A DNA stretch of 64,000 nucleotides from an uncultured Flavobacteriaceae bacterium (GCA_947501625.1 CANMWN010000002.1:186001-250000), one strand, 5' to 3'. Numbered from the stretch's first letter, positions 55,450-63,145 are shown. Numbers and translations are program-made. Notes: generated by a model from the sequence alone, not told the origin.

Positions 55450-55725
55450 TTAATTGATTGTGTTAAATAAATATACTAATACAAAAACCGCTATAGCTCC
55501 TGATGCAACAACTTTTGGTGCTTTCTCAGCCATAGTAGTACTAGCGCTATTAGTATCTAGCTTTAACATTCCTGGAATAGAAATGCTAATTGCACTGGCT
55601 GATAAAGAAACTACAACTCTTATAATCCATTTATTGGTATCTGTTTCATTAACAAAAAATACTGCAATTAAAGCTACTATTGAAAAAAAGAATAATATAA
55701 CTGGTGATACAGTTTTTGGAACCAT
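55450..55725 (-). CDS. Small membrane protein, YLATT-like
   Basis: A 91-residue protein with two or three hydrophobic helices (PVILFFFSIVALIAVFFV, VVVSLSASAISISIPGMLKL, ASGAIAVFVLVYLFNT). The ending pattern IPGxL-x(n)-ASGAIAVFVLVYLFN is a motif I recall from the YLATT module (membrane segments often linked to pYEATS or other signalling domains in predicted bacterial conflict or envelope sensor systems). The match rests on memory of the pattern, and no other domain is attached here. It starts the two-gene unit behind palindromic site 3. Confidence 0.5.
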   Translation of the reverse strand: MVPKTVSPVILFFFSIVALIAVFFVNETDTNKWIIRVVVSLSASAISISIPGMLKLDTNSASTTMAEKAPKVVASGAIAVFVLVYLFNTIN

Positions 55726-55759
55726 AATATTATATGTTTTGGTTAGTAAATTATTAATT

Positions 55760-55767
55760 CAAAAATG
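55760..55767 (-). promoter_or_regulatory. -7 box of the small membrane protein unit
   Basis: The minus-strand sequence CATTTTTG differs from TAnnTTTG at one position. It is 34 bases before the ATG at 55725. Its upstream edge is exactly 24 bases from the core of palindromic site 3. Confidence 0.45.
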
Positions 55768-55790
55768 AAAAAAATGGGGTAGAGATAAAA

Positions 55791-55806
55791 TACCTAATAA
55801 AGGGTA
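55791..55806. promoter_or_regulatory. Palindromic operator site 3 (one mismatch)
   Basis: TACCT (55791-55795), spacer AATAAA, then GGGTA (55802-55806), so the right arm differs by one base from the consensus AGGTA. The half-site, 6-base spacer and 24-base distance to the -7 box match sites 1 and 2. Confidence 0.6.
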
Positions 55807-55836
55807 ATTTATATGTATTAAATCTACTAAAAAAAA

Positions 55837-56502
55837 TTAAAATAGTAAGGCAGTACCAAAACCAATAAGAATAGCGATAAATTTAGTGAAGTTAAACTTG
55901 TGATTTTCAGTGCTCTCGAAAATAATTATGGTAGAGATATGTAGGAATATACCTATTATTAAAGCAGTAATTTCTGTTTTATAAGTAATTAATAATTGCA
56001 TATTTGATCCAAAATAACTTCCCAATGGAGACATTAATGCAAAAATCAGTAAGAGTAGTAAAGAGTTGTTAATAGAGGTTTTGGAGTGTAATAAAAATCC
56101 ACTTAATACTATTGCAACAGGTATTTTATGAATGACAATAGCCCACAACAACTCTTGTTGATGCTCATTTGTAATCGGAATTCCTTCCATAAATGCATGA
56201 AGACATAGACTGATAAATAATATTATTGGAAATTTTTCTCCATGATGATGGATATGCCCATGCTCAGCACCTTTTGAAAAATAATCCATAATTAATTGAA
56301 TTAAAAGCCCAAGGATAATATATAAACCAATATTTTTGGTATTATTTTCAAAAACTTCAGGTAATAAATGAGTTATGGTTATTGCCAATAAATAAGCACC
56401 ACTAAAAGATAACAAAAGTTGCGTAAATTTTAATTTAGGTTTTAATAAATAAACAATTAAAACACCTATTATAACCGAAAGAAATAATATTAATAAATTC
56501 AT
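55837..56502 (-). CDS. ZIP family metal transporter
   Basis: An inner membrane transporter of divalent metals (zinc or similar). There are about eight hydrophobic helices in 221 residues. A His-rich cytosolic loop (GAEHGHIHHHGEK, around residues 78-90) lies before the metal-binding helix, where LHAFMEGIP has the conserved His-x3-Glu; the next helix has IHKIPVAIV with the second His. The gene overlaps the methyltransferase upstream by 4 bases (ATGA). Confidence 0.88.
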   Translation of the reverse strand: MNLLILFLSVIIGVLIVYLLKPKLKFTQLLLSFSGAYLLAITITHLLPEVFENNTKNIGLYIILGLLIQLIMDYFSKGAEHGHIHHHGEKFPIILFISLCLHAFMEGIPITNEHQQELLWAIVIHKIPVAIVLSGFLLHSKTSINNSLLLLLIFALMSPLGSYFGSNMQLLITYKTEITALIIGIFLHISTIIIFESTENHKFNFTKFIAILIGFGTALLF

Positions 56503-57233
56503 TTAGTCAAAATTAAGATTAACCTATTGGATGTATTCTCATTAAAAGACTGTAAATCATAATCACCAAAATTAGATTTTAAATTCAATCCAACCTTAGT
56601 TAAGTATTTTTTTATTTTATCAAAATCCAAATATTTTACGCGTTCAAAAAAGTGTTTAGTTTCATTTTTGGTGATTACTTCAATCTCTTTTATAATAAAT
56701 CCATCCTTTAAGTGCTTGTGAATATTAAAGGTAATCCCATCACGCTTTATAGTTTCTTTTGAAGGCAAATTGTTTGCGGCCTTTTTTACATTTAAATAAT
56801 CAATTACGGCAACACCATTTTCATTTTTTAGTCCATTCTTAATATTTTTAAGTACTCTTATATCTTCTACATCATCAATAAAATAACCAAAACTTGTAAA
56901 TAGATTAAAAATAGCATCGAATTTGGATGTAAATGAATGGCGCATATCATGTTGAATAAATTTCAACTTTTCATTTTCATATTTTTTTGCAAATTGAATA
57001 CTGTTTTTAGATAAATCTGCACCTGTAACATCTAAGCCTAGTGAATTTAAAAATATAGAATGACGTCCCTTTCCACATGCTAAATCCAAAACGGTATCAT
57101 TGATTTTTAAATTAGTATAACTCACCAAATTTGCCATAAACAATCTTGCTTCATCAAAATCTCTATGTTTATAGAGTATGTGGTAATATTCAGTATTGAA
57201 CCAAGTTGAAAACCAATCTGCAGTTGTACTCAT
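56499..57233 (-). CDS. Class I SAM-dependent methyltransferase
   Basis: A 244-residue methyltransferase from the ATG at 57233 (MSTTADWFSTWFNTEYY). Motif I is VLDLACGKGRHSIFL, then VTGADLSKNS and a post-motif FNLFTSFGYF, as in small-molecule or ubiquinone-like methyltransferases of the Methyltransf_25 group. I reject the earlier ATG at 57254, because it lies within the -7 box region. Expressed divergently from the RNA methyltransferase gene and coupled to the ZIP gene downstream. Substrate unknown. Confidence 0.85.
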   Translation of the reverse strand: MSTTADWFSTWFNTEYYHILYKHRDFDEARLFMANLVSYTNLKINDTVLDLACGKGRHSIFLNSLGLDVTGADLSKNSIQFAKKYENEKLKFIQHDMRHSFTSKFDAIFNLFTSFGYFIDDVEDIRVLKNIKNGLKNENGVAVIDYLNVKKAANNLPSKETIKRDGITFNIHKHLKDGFIIKEIEVITKNETKHFFERVKYLDFDKIKKYLTKVGLNLKSNFGDYDLQSFNENTSNRLILILTK

Positions 57234-57251
57234 ATATTCTAATTGCCATAA

Positions 57252-57259
57252 CAAAAATA
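57252..57259 (-). promoter_or_regulatory. -7 box of the methyltransferase-ZIP unit
   Basis: The minus-strand sequence TATTTTTG matches TAnnTTTG exactly, 18 bases before the ATG at 57233. Only 3 bases separate it from the plus-strand -7 box at 57263-57270. Confidence 0.62.
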
Positions 57260-57262
57260 CGC

Positions 57263-57270
57263 TATCTTTG
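57263..57270 (+). promoter_or_regulatory. -7 box of the RNA methyltransferase gene
   Basis: TATCTTTG matches TAnnTTTG exactly, 16 bases before the ATG at 57287. A weak TTG (57243-57245) lies 17 bases upstream. Together with the minus-strand box this forms overlapping divergent promoters. Confidence 0.62.
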
Positions 57271-57286
57271 TATAAAATTAGAATAG

Positions 57287-58456
57287 ATGAGTAAAAACTT
57301 TAAAATGGTTGCTACAACCATGTTTGGTTTGGAAGAAGTGCTAGAAACTGAATTAAAAAATTTAGGTGCTGTTGATGTAAAGAAAGGTGTGCGTAATGTA
57401 TCATTTTATGGGGATACTGGTTTTATGTATAAGGCAAATATTTCTTTGCGAACTGCTATTAGAATTTTAAAACCCATTAAAACTTTTAAAGTTTTTGATG
57501 AAGAAGATTTATATAATGGTTTGCAAAAGTTGAATTGGGAAAAGTATATGTCTACCGACTCTACTTTTTCAATTGGAGCAGTTGTAAACTCTAAATTTTT
57601 CACTAGTAATTCACATTATATTTCTTTAAAATCTAAAGACGCTATTGTAGATTATTTTAGGCATAAGTATCATAAACGACCAAATATTGATGTTAAGCAT
57701 CCGGATCTAAAAATTCATATTCATATTCAAAAAGATGTTTGTACTGTTTCTTTAGATTCTTCTGGAGATTCTTTGCACAAGCGTGGTTATAGAACTTCTA
57801 CTAATATTGCACCAATCAACGAAGTTTTAGCTGCAGGTTTAGTGTTGCTTTCTGGTTATGATGGGCATAGCAATTTTATTGATCCTATGTGTGGTTCAGG
57901 AACAATTTTGATTGAAGCAACTATGATTGCTTGTAATATTCCTGCAAACATTAATAGACCTGAATTCGGTTTTGAAAAATGGGATGATTATGATGAAGAT
58001 TTATATTTTAAAATTCAAGATTCATTGCTTAAAAAGATTGTAAATCCTCAGTTTAAAATTATGGGCTTTGATAAGGCACCATCAGCAGTGAGAAAAGCAA
58101 AAGAAAATGTTGAAAGTGCTAATTTAGATGAGTTTATTGGAATACATCATGTGAATTTTTTCAATTCGGTTAAAGAAGTATTCGGTTCCACAACTATTTT
58201 ATTTAATCCACCATATGGAGAGCGTTTGAATATTGATACTGAAGAGTTTTATAGAAAAATAGGCGATACATTGAAACATGGTTATCCAGATTCAAGAGTT
58301 TGGTTTATCACATCTGATATTGACGCACTTAAACATGTTGGGTTAAGAACTTCTAGAAGAATTCCTTTAAAAAATGGAGATTTAGATTGCCGTTTTGTTC
58401 GTTATGATATGTATTCAGGAAGTAGAAAGGCTAAAAAGCAAAATCCTGATAATTAA
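57287..58456 (+). CDS. THUMP-domain class I RNA methyltransferase (RlmL N-terminal-like)
   Basis: A 389-residue methyltransferase that probably methylates a guanine N2 of 23S rRNA or tRNA. The N-terminal THUMP domain (about 1-155) begins FKMVATTMFGLEEVLETEL. The catalytic domain has DPMCGSGTILIEAT (motif I) and the target-base motif NPPYGERL near residue 307. It corresponds to the N-terminal half of E. coli RlmL; the RlmK half is not fused. A terminator follows the stop. Confidence 0.9.
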   Translation: MSKNFKMVATTMFGLEEVLETELKNLGAVDVKKGVRNVSFYGDTGFMYKANISLRTAIRILKPIKTFKVFDEEDLYNGLQKLNWEKYMSTDSTFSIGAVVNSKFFTSNSHYISLKSKDAIVDYFRHKYHKRPNIDVKHPDLKIHIHIQKDVCTVSLDSSGDSLHKRGYRTSTNIAPINEVLAAGLVLLSGYDGHSNFIDPMCGSGTILIEATMIACNIPANINRPEFGFEKWDDYDEDLYFKIQDSLLKKIVNPQFKIMGFDKAPSAVRKAKENVESANLDEFIGIHHVNFFNSVKEVFGSTTILFNPPYGERLNIDTEEFYRKIGDTLKHGYPDSRVWFITSDIDALKHVGLRTSRRIPLKNGDLDCRFVRYDMYSGSRKAKKQNPDN

Positions 58457-58457
58457 A

Positions 58458-58483
58458 AAACCTACAACTTTCGCTGTAGGTTT
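58458..58483 (+). terminator. Terminator after the RNA methyltransferase gene
   Basis: AAACCTACA (58458-58466) and TGTAGGTTT (58475-58483) form a 9-base stem with an 8-base loop. The T tract after it is short (three T), but A's on the upstream side make it also usable on the opposite strand. Confidence 0.7.
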
Positions 58484-58514
58484 AATGGGGAAGGGGAATA
58501 GGGACTGATTTTAA

Positions 58515-59633
58515 TTATCTCCTAGCAGTTCTCCTTCTTGTATTTGAACTTCTTTTTTGAGGCGTACTTCTTTTTACTGTGCGCTGTTTTGAAACGTTTC
58601 TATTGCTACGTTGTCTTACATTAGGCTTTCTTTGAGTTGTTCGAGTGGTTTTTCTAACTGTTGTTGTTTTTCTTGTCGGACTCGTTCTCTTTACCCTTGT
58701 CCTAGTAGTATTCGTTCTAGGCGTTCTATCTTTTATTGATCTCGTATTACGAACAGTTGAATTTCTTCTTTCAGTATTTGTTTTTCTTATGTTTCTATTT
58801 TCAGAATTTCTCGTTGTACGCACTCTTCTTGTATTATCTCTATCATTAATAGTACGTTGACGTCTTGTATTTTCTGTATTTCTCCTTGCAATTGAAGAGC
58901 GTTTGCTATCTCTTGCTTGTCTTCTAAAGTCACTATGAGATCTTCTTTTACTTGTGTCCGCTCTTCTAGTATTGTAAGCAGTTCTCTTACGTTGTCTTAT
59001 ATCGTATCTATTTCTACTGTGCTTATAAGCATATCGATGGTCTCTATAATAAGTATATCTATAAGGTCTGTAGTTATATCTATAAGGATTTGATCTAACA
59101 ATTGTAAATCCGACTAGAGGTCTAACGAACCAGTTATGGTATGGATGGTACACATAATGTCTATTAAAGGTATTTATATATCCTGAACAATGAGAATATC
59201 TACCATAACTATTATAGAAAATATTTAGGCCTCCAATTCGGTGTAACCTACCTGAATTATAGTGTATATTTATATTTCCGGCTCTTTTAATGCGACCATA
59301 GCGATCATAATAAATCGGTGTGTTTTCTATTTGAATAATTGCTCCATAACTATCATATTGCACATATGGATCATAATCATATCCTGAATTAAAACTTATG
59401 CTTAGTCCTGGACTACTATAACTTACATCAAGTCCATCAGAAATAGAATTCAGATAAAAATCAAACTCTCCATTTTGAAAAACAGAAAAAGTAATCCCAT
59501 TTTCTTGAAATGTCATTGAGTTATCTGAATAATTATAAATAGTGTTGGTAAAGTTAGTTGCATACAGTTTTGAAGTTTGCATTGATATTGCTGATAAAGC
59601 AAGAACGGCAACTAATAAAAATCTTTTTTTCAT
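58515..59633 (-). CDS. Exported protein with an arginine/threonine-rich disordered C-terminus
   Basis: A 372-residue protein with a signal peptide (MKKRFLLVAVLALSAISMQTSKLYA). The middle (about 30-165) is rich in Tyr, Gly, Asn and Ser with short repeats (YYDRYGRIKRAGNINIHY, NIFYNSYGRYSH), suggesting a beta-structured surface domain. From about residue 190 to the end it is dominated by Arg, Thr, Lys and Ser (DNTRRVRTTRNSENRNI), low-complexity and highly basic, predicted disordered. No family function known. Such a tail could bind DNA, acidic polysaccharide or the envelope. Divergent from the TerB-like gene. Confidence 0.72.
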   Translation of the reverse strand: MKKRFLLVAVLALSAISMQTSKLYATNFTNTIYNYSDNSMTFQENGITFSVFQNGEFDFYLNSISDGLDVSYSSPGLSISFNSGYDYDPYVQYDSYGAIIQIENTPIYYDRYGRIKRAGNINIHYNSGRLHRIGGLNIFYNSYGRYSHCSGYINTFNRHYVYHPYHNWFVRPLVGFTIVRSNPYRYNYRPYRYTYYRDHRYAYKHSRNRYDIRQRKRTAYNTRRADTSKRRSHSDFRRQARDSKRSSIARRNTENTRRQRTINDRDNTRRVRTTRNSENRNIRKTNTERRNSTVRNTRSIKDRTPRTNTTRTRVKRTSPTRKTTTVRKTTRTTQRKPNVRQRSNRNVSKQRTVKRSTPQKRSSNTRRRTARR

Positions 59634-59773
59634 GATATAAGTATTTAAGAGATTAATAGTACTTGGTTAGTATTACAATTGATACTTTACAAACAGCGTG
59701 CCAAAAAAATATTTAGTTAGGGAATGAACAAATTAAAAATTGATTTTTAAAATCCAACGTCTTTAAAAATGTG

Positions 59774-59781
59774 TAAATTTG
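59774..59781 (+). promoter_or_regulatory. -7 box of the TerB-like gene and priA
   Basis: TAAATTTG matches TAnnTTTG exactly and lies 24 bases before the ATG at 59806. It decides the start: the alternative TTG at 59779 falls inside the box, so transcription would start after it. Confidence 0.6.
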
Positions 59782-59805
59782 AAAAACAATTTTAAAACAC
59801 TTTTT

Positions 59806-60207
59806 ATGGATTTAGTTGGAAACAAATTTTATCAAAACTTAGGAAAATTATTTTTCGCTGTTGCAGCATGTGACAAAGTAGTAAGAGGTGAAGAGTTTGA
59901 ATCATTAAAGAAAACTGTAACGAATCATTGGATGGAAATTGATGATACTGAAGATGAATTTGGAAACGATGCTGCTTATCAAATAGAAATAGTATTTGAT
60001 TTTTTGCATGCTAGTGCTTTTGAAGACCATGCTGATGATTTTGTAAATGATTTTGCTGAGTTTAAAAGTGAAAATGAAGAATTATTTCCGCCTAAAGTTG
60101 AAAGAATAATTTGGAGAACTTGTATTGCAATTGCCGATGCTTTCTATGGTCGTAATAGTGCTGAAAAAGAAATACTTGCAAAAATTAAAAGTTTACTTTT
60201 AGGCTAG
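59806..60207 (+). CDS. TerB-like helical protein
   Basis: A 133-residue cytosolic protein. The N-terminus MDLVGNKFYQNLGKLFFAVA is followed by CDKVVRGEEFESLKKTVTNHW, an arrangement of helices with an acidic motif that resembles the TerB/DjlA-like domain. I use the ATG at 59806 rather than TTG at 59779, because the latter lies in the promoter. The function of such small TerB-like proteins is unclear. The priA gene follows about 5 bases after the stop, so both are likely cotranscribed. Confidence 0.65.
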   Translation: MDLVGNKFYQNLGKLFFAVAACDKVVRGEEFESLKKTVTNHWMEIDDTEDEFGNDAAYQIEIVFDFLHASAFEDHADDFVNDFAEFKSENEELFPPKVERIIWRTCIAIADAFYGRNSAEKEILAKIKSLLLG

Positions 60208-60211
60208 ATTT

Positions 60212-62650
60212 ATCTATTTTATAAACGTCATATTACCAATTCCTCTCCCTAAACTTTTTACCTATGAGGTCACAGAGGCTGAATCACAATTCTTAAAAAA
60301 AGGAATGCGTGTTGCAGTTGAATTTGGTAAAAGTAAAATATATACTGCGCTTGTTTTTGAAATTCATCAAAATGCTCCTACTAGTTATGATGCTAAACAG
60401 ATTCACCAAATACTAGACGAAAGACCTATTGTAACCGAAATTCAGTTGCAGCATTGGAATTGGATTGCTGATTATTATATGTGTACACTTGGAGATGTAT
60501 ATAGAGCAGCATTACCATCAGCATTTCTATTAGAAAGCGAAACTGTAATCTTATTAAATTCAGAATTTAAAAATGAAGCAGAACTAAGCAATGATGCATT
60601 TTTGATATACGAAGCCTTGCAACATCAATCGGAATTAAATGTAAATCAGGTTGTTAGTATTTTAAATAAGAAAACTGTTTTTCCAATTTTAAAAGATATG
60701 CTTGATAAAGAAGCTATCTTTATTAAAGAACGAATTTATGAGCAGTATAAACCAAAATTAGAAAAATATGTTCGTATCAATTCATTATATACCGAAGAAA
60801 AATTAAACGAATTATTGGAGTCATTAACTAGAGCCAAAAAGCAACGAGAAGTAGTATTGTCTTATTTTCAACTGGCTAGTTCTAAAAAACCAATAAAAGT
60901 TAAAGATTTAATTCAATTTTCAAATGTTTCTGCTGCTGTAATTAAAGCGTTGGTTGACAAGCAAATTTTTGAGTTTTATTTTATACAAACTGATAGAATA
61001 AATTATGAAGGAATAAACAGTAAGTTAAAAGAGTTGAACTCTTATCAACAAACTGCTTTTGGAGAGATAAAAACTGCTTTCAAAACTAAAAATACAGTGC
61101 TGTTAAATGGAGTTACAAGTAGCGGAAAAACAGAAGTTTACACCTATTTAATTGAAGAAAAATTAAACCAAGGAAAGCAAGTTTTATTTCTACTGCCTGA
61201 AATTGCTTTAACAACACAATTAATTACTCGTTTGCAAAAATATTTTGGTGATAAAATAGCTGTTTTTCATTCCAAATATTCAATAAACGAGCGAGTAGAA
61301 GTATGGAATAATGTGCTCAATAATAAACCTAAAGCACAATTAATTTTAGGAGCTCGTTCTTCACTTTTTTTGCCATTCCATAATTTAGGCTTAATCATTA
61401 TTGATGAAGAACATGAAACTTCGTTTAAACAATTTGATCCAGCACCTAGATATCACGCGAGAGATGCTGCAATTGTACTGGCAAAAATCCATAAAGCAAA
61501 AGTTTTATTAGGCTCAGCTACACCTTCAATAGAAAGTTACTATAACACCAAAGAAGAAAAGTATGGTTTAGTTAATCTGAATAGGCGTTTTGGAGATGTT
61601 TTGTTGCCAGAAGTTGAATTGGTTGATATCAAAGAAAAGCATAGAAAAAAGAGAATGAATGGCCATTTTTCTGACCGATTAATTTCTTTGATTAACGATG
61701 CTCTTGAAGAAAAAGAACAAGTAATATTATTTCAAAATAGGAGAGGATTTTCACCAATTGTAGAATGTGAAACTTGTGGAGTCTCACCTCAATGTACCAA
61801 TTGTGATGTGAGTTTGACCTACCATAAGTTTAAAAATGAATTGCGATGCCATTATTGTGGTTACAGACAAGCAATGTTGCAAAATTGTGGTGCTTGTGGA
61901 AGCGAGAAACTAAACACTAAAGGTTTTGGAACTGAGCAAATTGAATTGGAATTAAAAGAATTATTCCCTCAAGTAAATGTAGGTCGAATGGATCTAGATA
62001 CAACTCGTGGTAAATATGGTTATCAAAAAATAATTGGGCAGTTTCAAAACCAAGAAATAGATATCTTAGTTGGCACGCAAATGTTATCAAAAGGACTAGA
62101 TTTTAGTAATGTTTCTTTAGTTGGAGTTTTAAATGCCGATACCATGCTTAATTTCCCTGATTTTAGAGCCCATGAACGTAGTTTTCAATTAATGGTGCAA
62201 GTTGCTGGTAGAGCAGGTAGATTGAAGAAACGTGGAAAAGTAGCTATACAAACCTTCAACCCTTATCATAAGATATTGCAACAAGTCTCTACGAACGATT
62301 ATCTAGAAATGTATAAAGAACAGTTGGATGAGCGTTGGCAATACAAATATCCGCCTTTTTATAGAATGGTTAAGATTACCTTGAAGCATAGAGATTTTAA
62401 TAGAGTAGAAGAAGGCGCACAATGGCTAGGAACTTCGTTTAACAATGTATTTAAAGAACATGTTTTAGGACCTTCAACACCAACGATTGGAAAAGTAAGA
62501 AATTTGTATATACGTGTACTCTTAATTAAAATACCTCCAAAGCAGTCTTTAAAAGCAACAAAAGAACATATTTTAAAAATTAAAAATGTATTCCAAGCAG
62601 TGAAAGAATTCCGATCTATCCGTTTTAATATTGATGTGGATAATTATTGA
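60212..62650 (+). CDS. priA: Primosomal protein N' (PriA helicase), probable ATC start
   Basis: A replication-restart DNA helicase of about 812 residues. From the first ATG (60305) it would lack the PriA N-terminus, whereas the upstream codons from 60212 read YFINVILPIPLPKLFTYEV in frame, the expected family start. The start codon there is ATC at 60212, five bases after the preceding stop; no ATG/GTG/TTG exists in that frame. Walker A GVTSSGKTE is at about 300-308 and DEEH at about 398-401. Eight zinc-binding cysteines occur in the CETCGVSPQCTNCD, CHYCG and CGACGS segments. The 3BD domain, WH domain and helicase lobes are complete. Confidence 0.88.
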   Translation: MYFINVILPIPLPKLFTYEVTEAESQFLKKGMRVAVEFGKSKIYTALVFEIHQNAPTSYDAKQIHQILDERPIVTEIQLQHWNWIADYYMCTLGDVYRAALPSAFLLESETVILLNSEFKNEAELSNDAFLIYEALQHQSELNVNQVVSILNKKTVFPILKDMLDKEAIFIKERIYEQYKPKLEKYVRINSLYTEEKLNELLESLTRAKKQREVVLSYFQLASSKKPIKVKDLIQFSNVSAAVIKALVDKQIFEFYFIQTDRINYEGINSKLKELNSYQQTAFGEIKTAFKTKNTVLLNGVTSSGKTEVYTYLIEEKLNQGKQVLFLLPEIALTTQLITRLQKYFGDKIAVFHSKYSINERVEVWNNVLNNKPKAQLILGARSSLFLPFHNLGLIIIDEEHETSFKQFDPAPRYHARDAAIVLAKIHKAKVLLGSATPSIESYYNTKEEKYGLVNLNRRFGDVLLPEVELVDIKEKHRKKRMNGHFSDRLISLINDALEEKEQVILFQNRRGFSPIVECETCGVSPQCTNCDVSLTYHKFKNELRCHYCGYRQAMLQNCGACGSEKLNTKGFGTEQIELELKELFPQVNVGRMDLDTTRGKYGYQKIIGQFQNQEIDILVGTQMLSKGLDFSNVSLVGVLNADTMLNFPDFRAHERSFQLMVQVAGRAGRLKKRGKVAIQTFNPYHKILQQVSTNDYLEMYKEQLDERWQYKYPPFYRMVKITLKHRDFNRVEEGAQWLGTSFNNVFKEHVLGPSTPTIGKVRNLYIRVLLIKIPPKQSLKATKEHILKIKNVFQAVKEFRSIRFNIDVDNY

Positions 62651-62726
62651 TATTTTTTGGAAGTTTCGCTAACAGACCTGCTAAACGTAGTTCTGTAATT
62701 TTTGAGTAAATATAAGGAATTTGGGC

Positions 62727-62772
62727 AATTATTATCAGATATTAGACTTCCTATATCAATCTGATAATAATT
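62727..62772. repeat. Perfect 14-base inverted repeat (hairpin)
   Basis: AATTATTATCAGAT (62727-62740) and ATCTGATAATAATT (62759-62772) pair exactly, with an 18-base loop. AT-rich but long enough to be unlikely by chance. Lies inside the outer repeat. Confidence 0.75.
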
Positions 62773-62894
62773 TATCGAATAGCAAGCGAGTCTTGCGTTA
62801 TTTGCCAAATTTCGATTATTGGGAGCAAAAATTGCAGAGCCAAATTATGTTTAGTAAAAGTTGGTGCATCGTTTTGGCTCGATGCCCAGCAAAG

Positions 62895-62917
62895 GTGATA
62901 TTAATTTTAAATATCAC
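62895..62917. repeat. Perfect 8-base hairpin
   Basis: GTGATATT (62895-62902) and AATATCAC (62910-62917) pair exactly with a 7-base loop. It lies 16 bases before the right arm of the outer repeat. Confidence 0.6.
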
Positions 62918-62946
62918 TATACTAAATAATTTGGTTTAGCAGGTCT

Positions 62947-63023
62947 GTTGAAGCACAATCTTTTGGGATGGGAGTGCGAAGCACGAAGAAACAAAAGTTC
63001 AACTTTGCTGAATGTGCTTCAAC
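62947..63023. repeat. Perfect 11-base inverted repeat with an inner hairpin
   Basis: GTTGAAGCACA (62947-62957) and TGTGCTTCAAC (63013-63023) are exact reverse complements. Inside, CTTTTG (62960-62965) pairs with CAAAAG (62992-62997) and GTGC pairs with GCAC (62974-62984). Its left arm shares 3 bases with the right arm of the outer repeat. Confidence 0.75.
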
Positions 63024-63125
63024 GTCTTCGTATATGAAATGTAGCGTGTTAAAAGACGCTATTGTTTCGGATTTATACACGAGTAGAATTTTTAATTTTT
63101 TCTTTTTATCTTTTCTATTTTAAAA

Positions 63126-63145
63126 GCCAAATTTAAAAATTTGGC
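63126..63145. repeat. Perfect 9-base hairpin
   Basis: GCCAAATTT (63126-63134) and AAATTTGGC (63137-63145) with a 2-base loop. A candidate transcription terminator in either direction although T tracts are weak. Confidence 0.65.

Larger units (their letters stand above)
62671..62949. repeat. Perfect 16-base outer inverted repeat pair, 279 bases apart end to end
   Basis: AACAGACCTGCTAAAC (62671-62686) and GTTTAGCAGGTCTGTT (62934-62949) are exact reverse complements. No target-site duplication is visible (the flanks differ: TTTCGCT before, GAAGCAC after). Smaller hairpins lie inside, so it can be drawn as one large branched stem. Confidence 0.82.

Noticed and set aside
58645-58860. Plus-strand open frame opposite the arginine-rich tail (71 codons)
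   Set aside because: It is the complementary shadow of low-complexity coding sequence, producing a Val/Leu-rich frame with no other support.
59779-59781. TTG at 59779 as start of the TerB-like gene
   Set aside because: It lies inside the perfect -7 box TAAATTTG, so it would not be in the transcript; the ATG at 59806 is used.
62721-62939. A 72-codon open frame inside the inverted-repeat region
   Set aside because: It begins with TTG, spans the hairpin arms and has no family-like sequence; the frame follows from the repeats and is not a gene.
62671-62949. Miniature transposon (MITE) bounded by the 16-base inverted repeats
   Set aside because: No target-site duplication is visible at the flanks and no second copy is seen in the window; kept only as a possible remnant.
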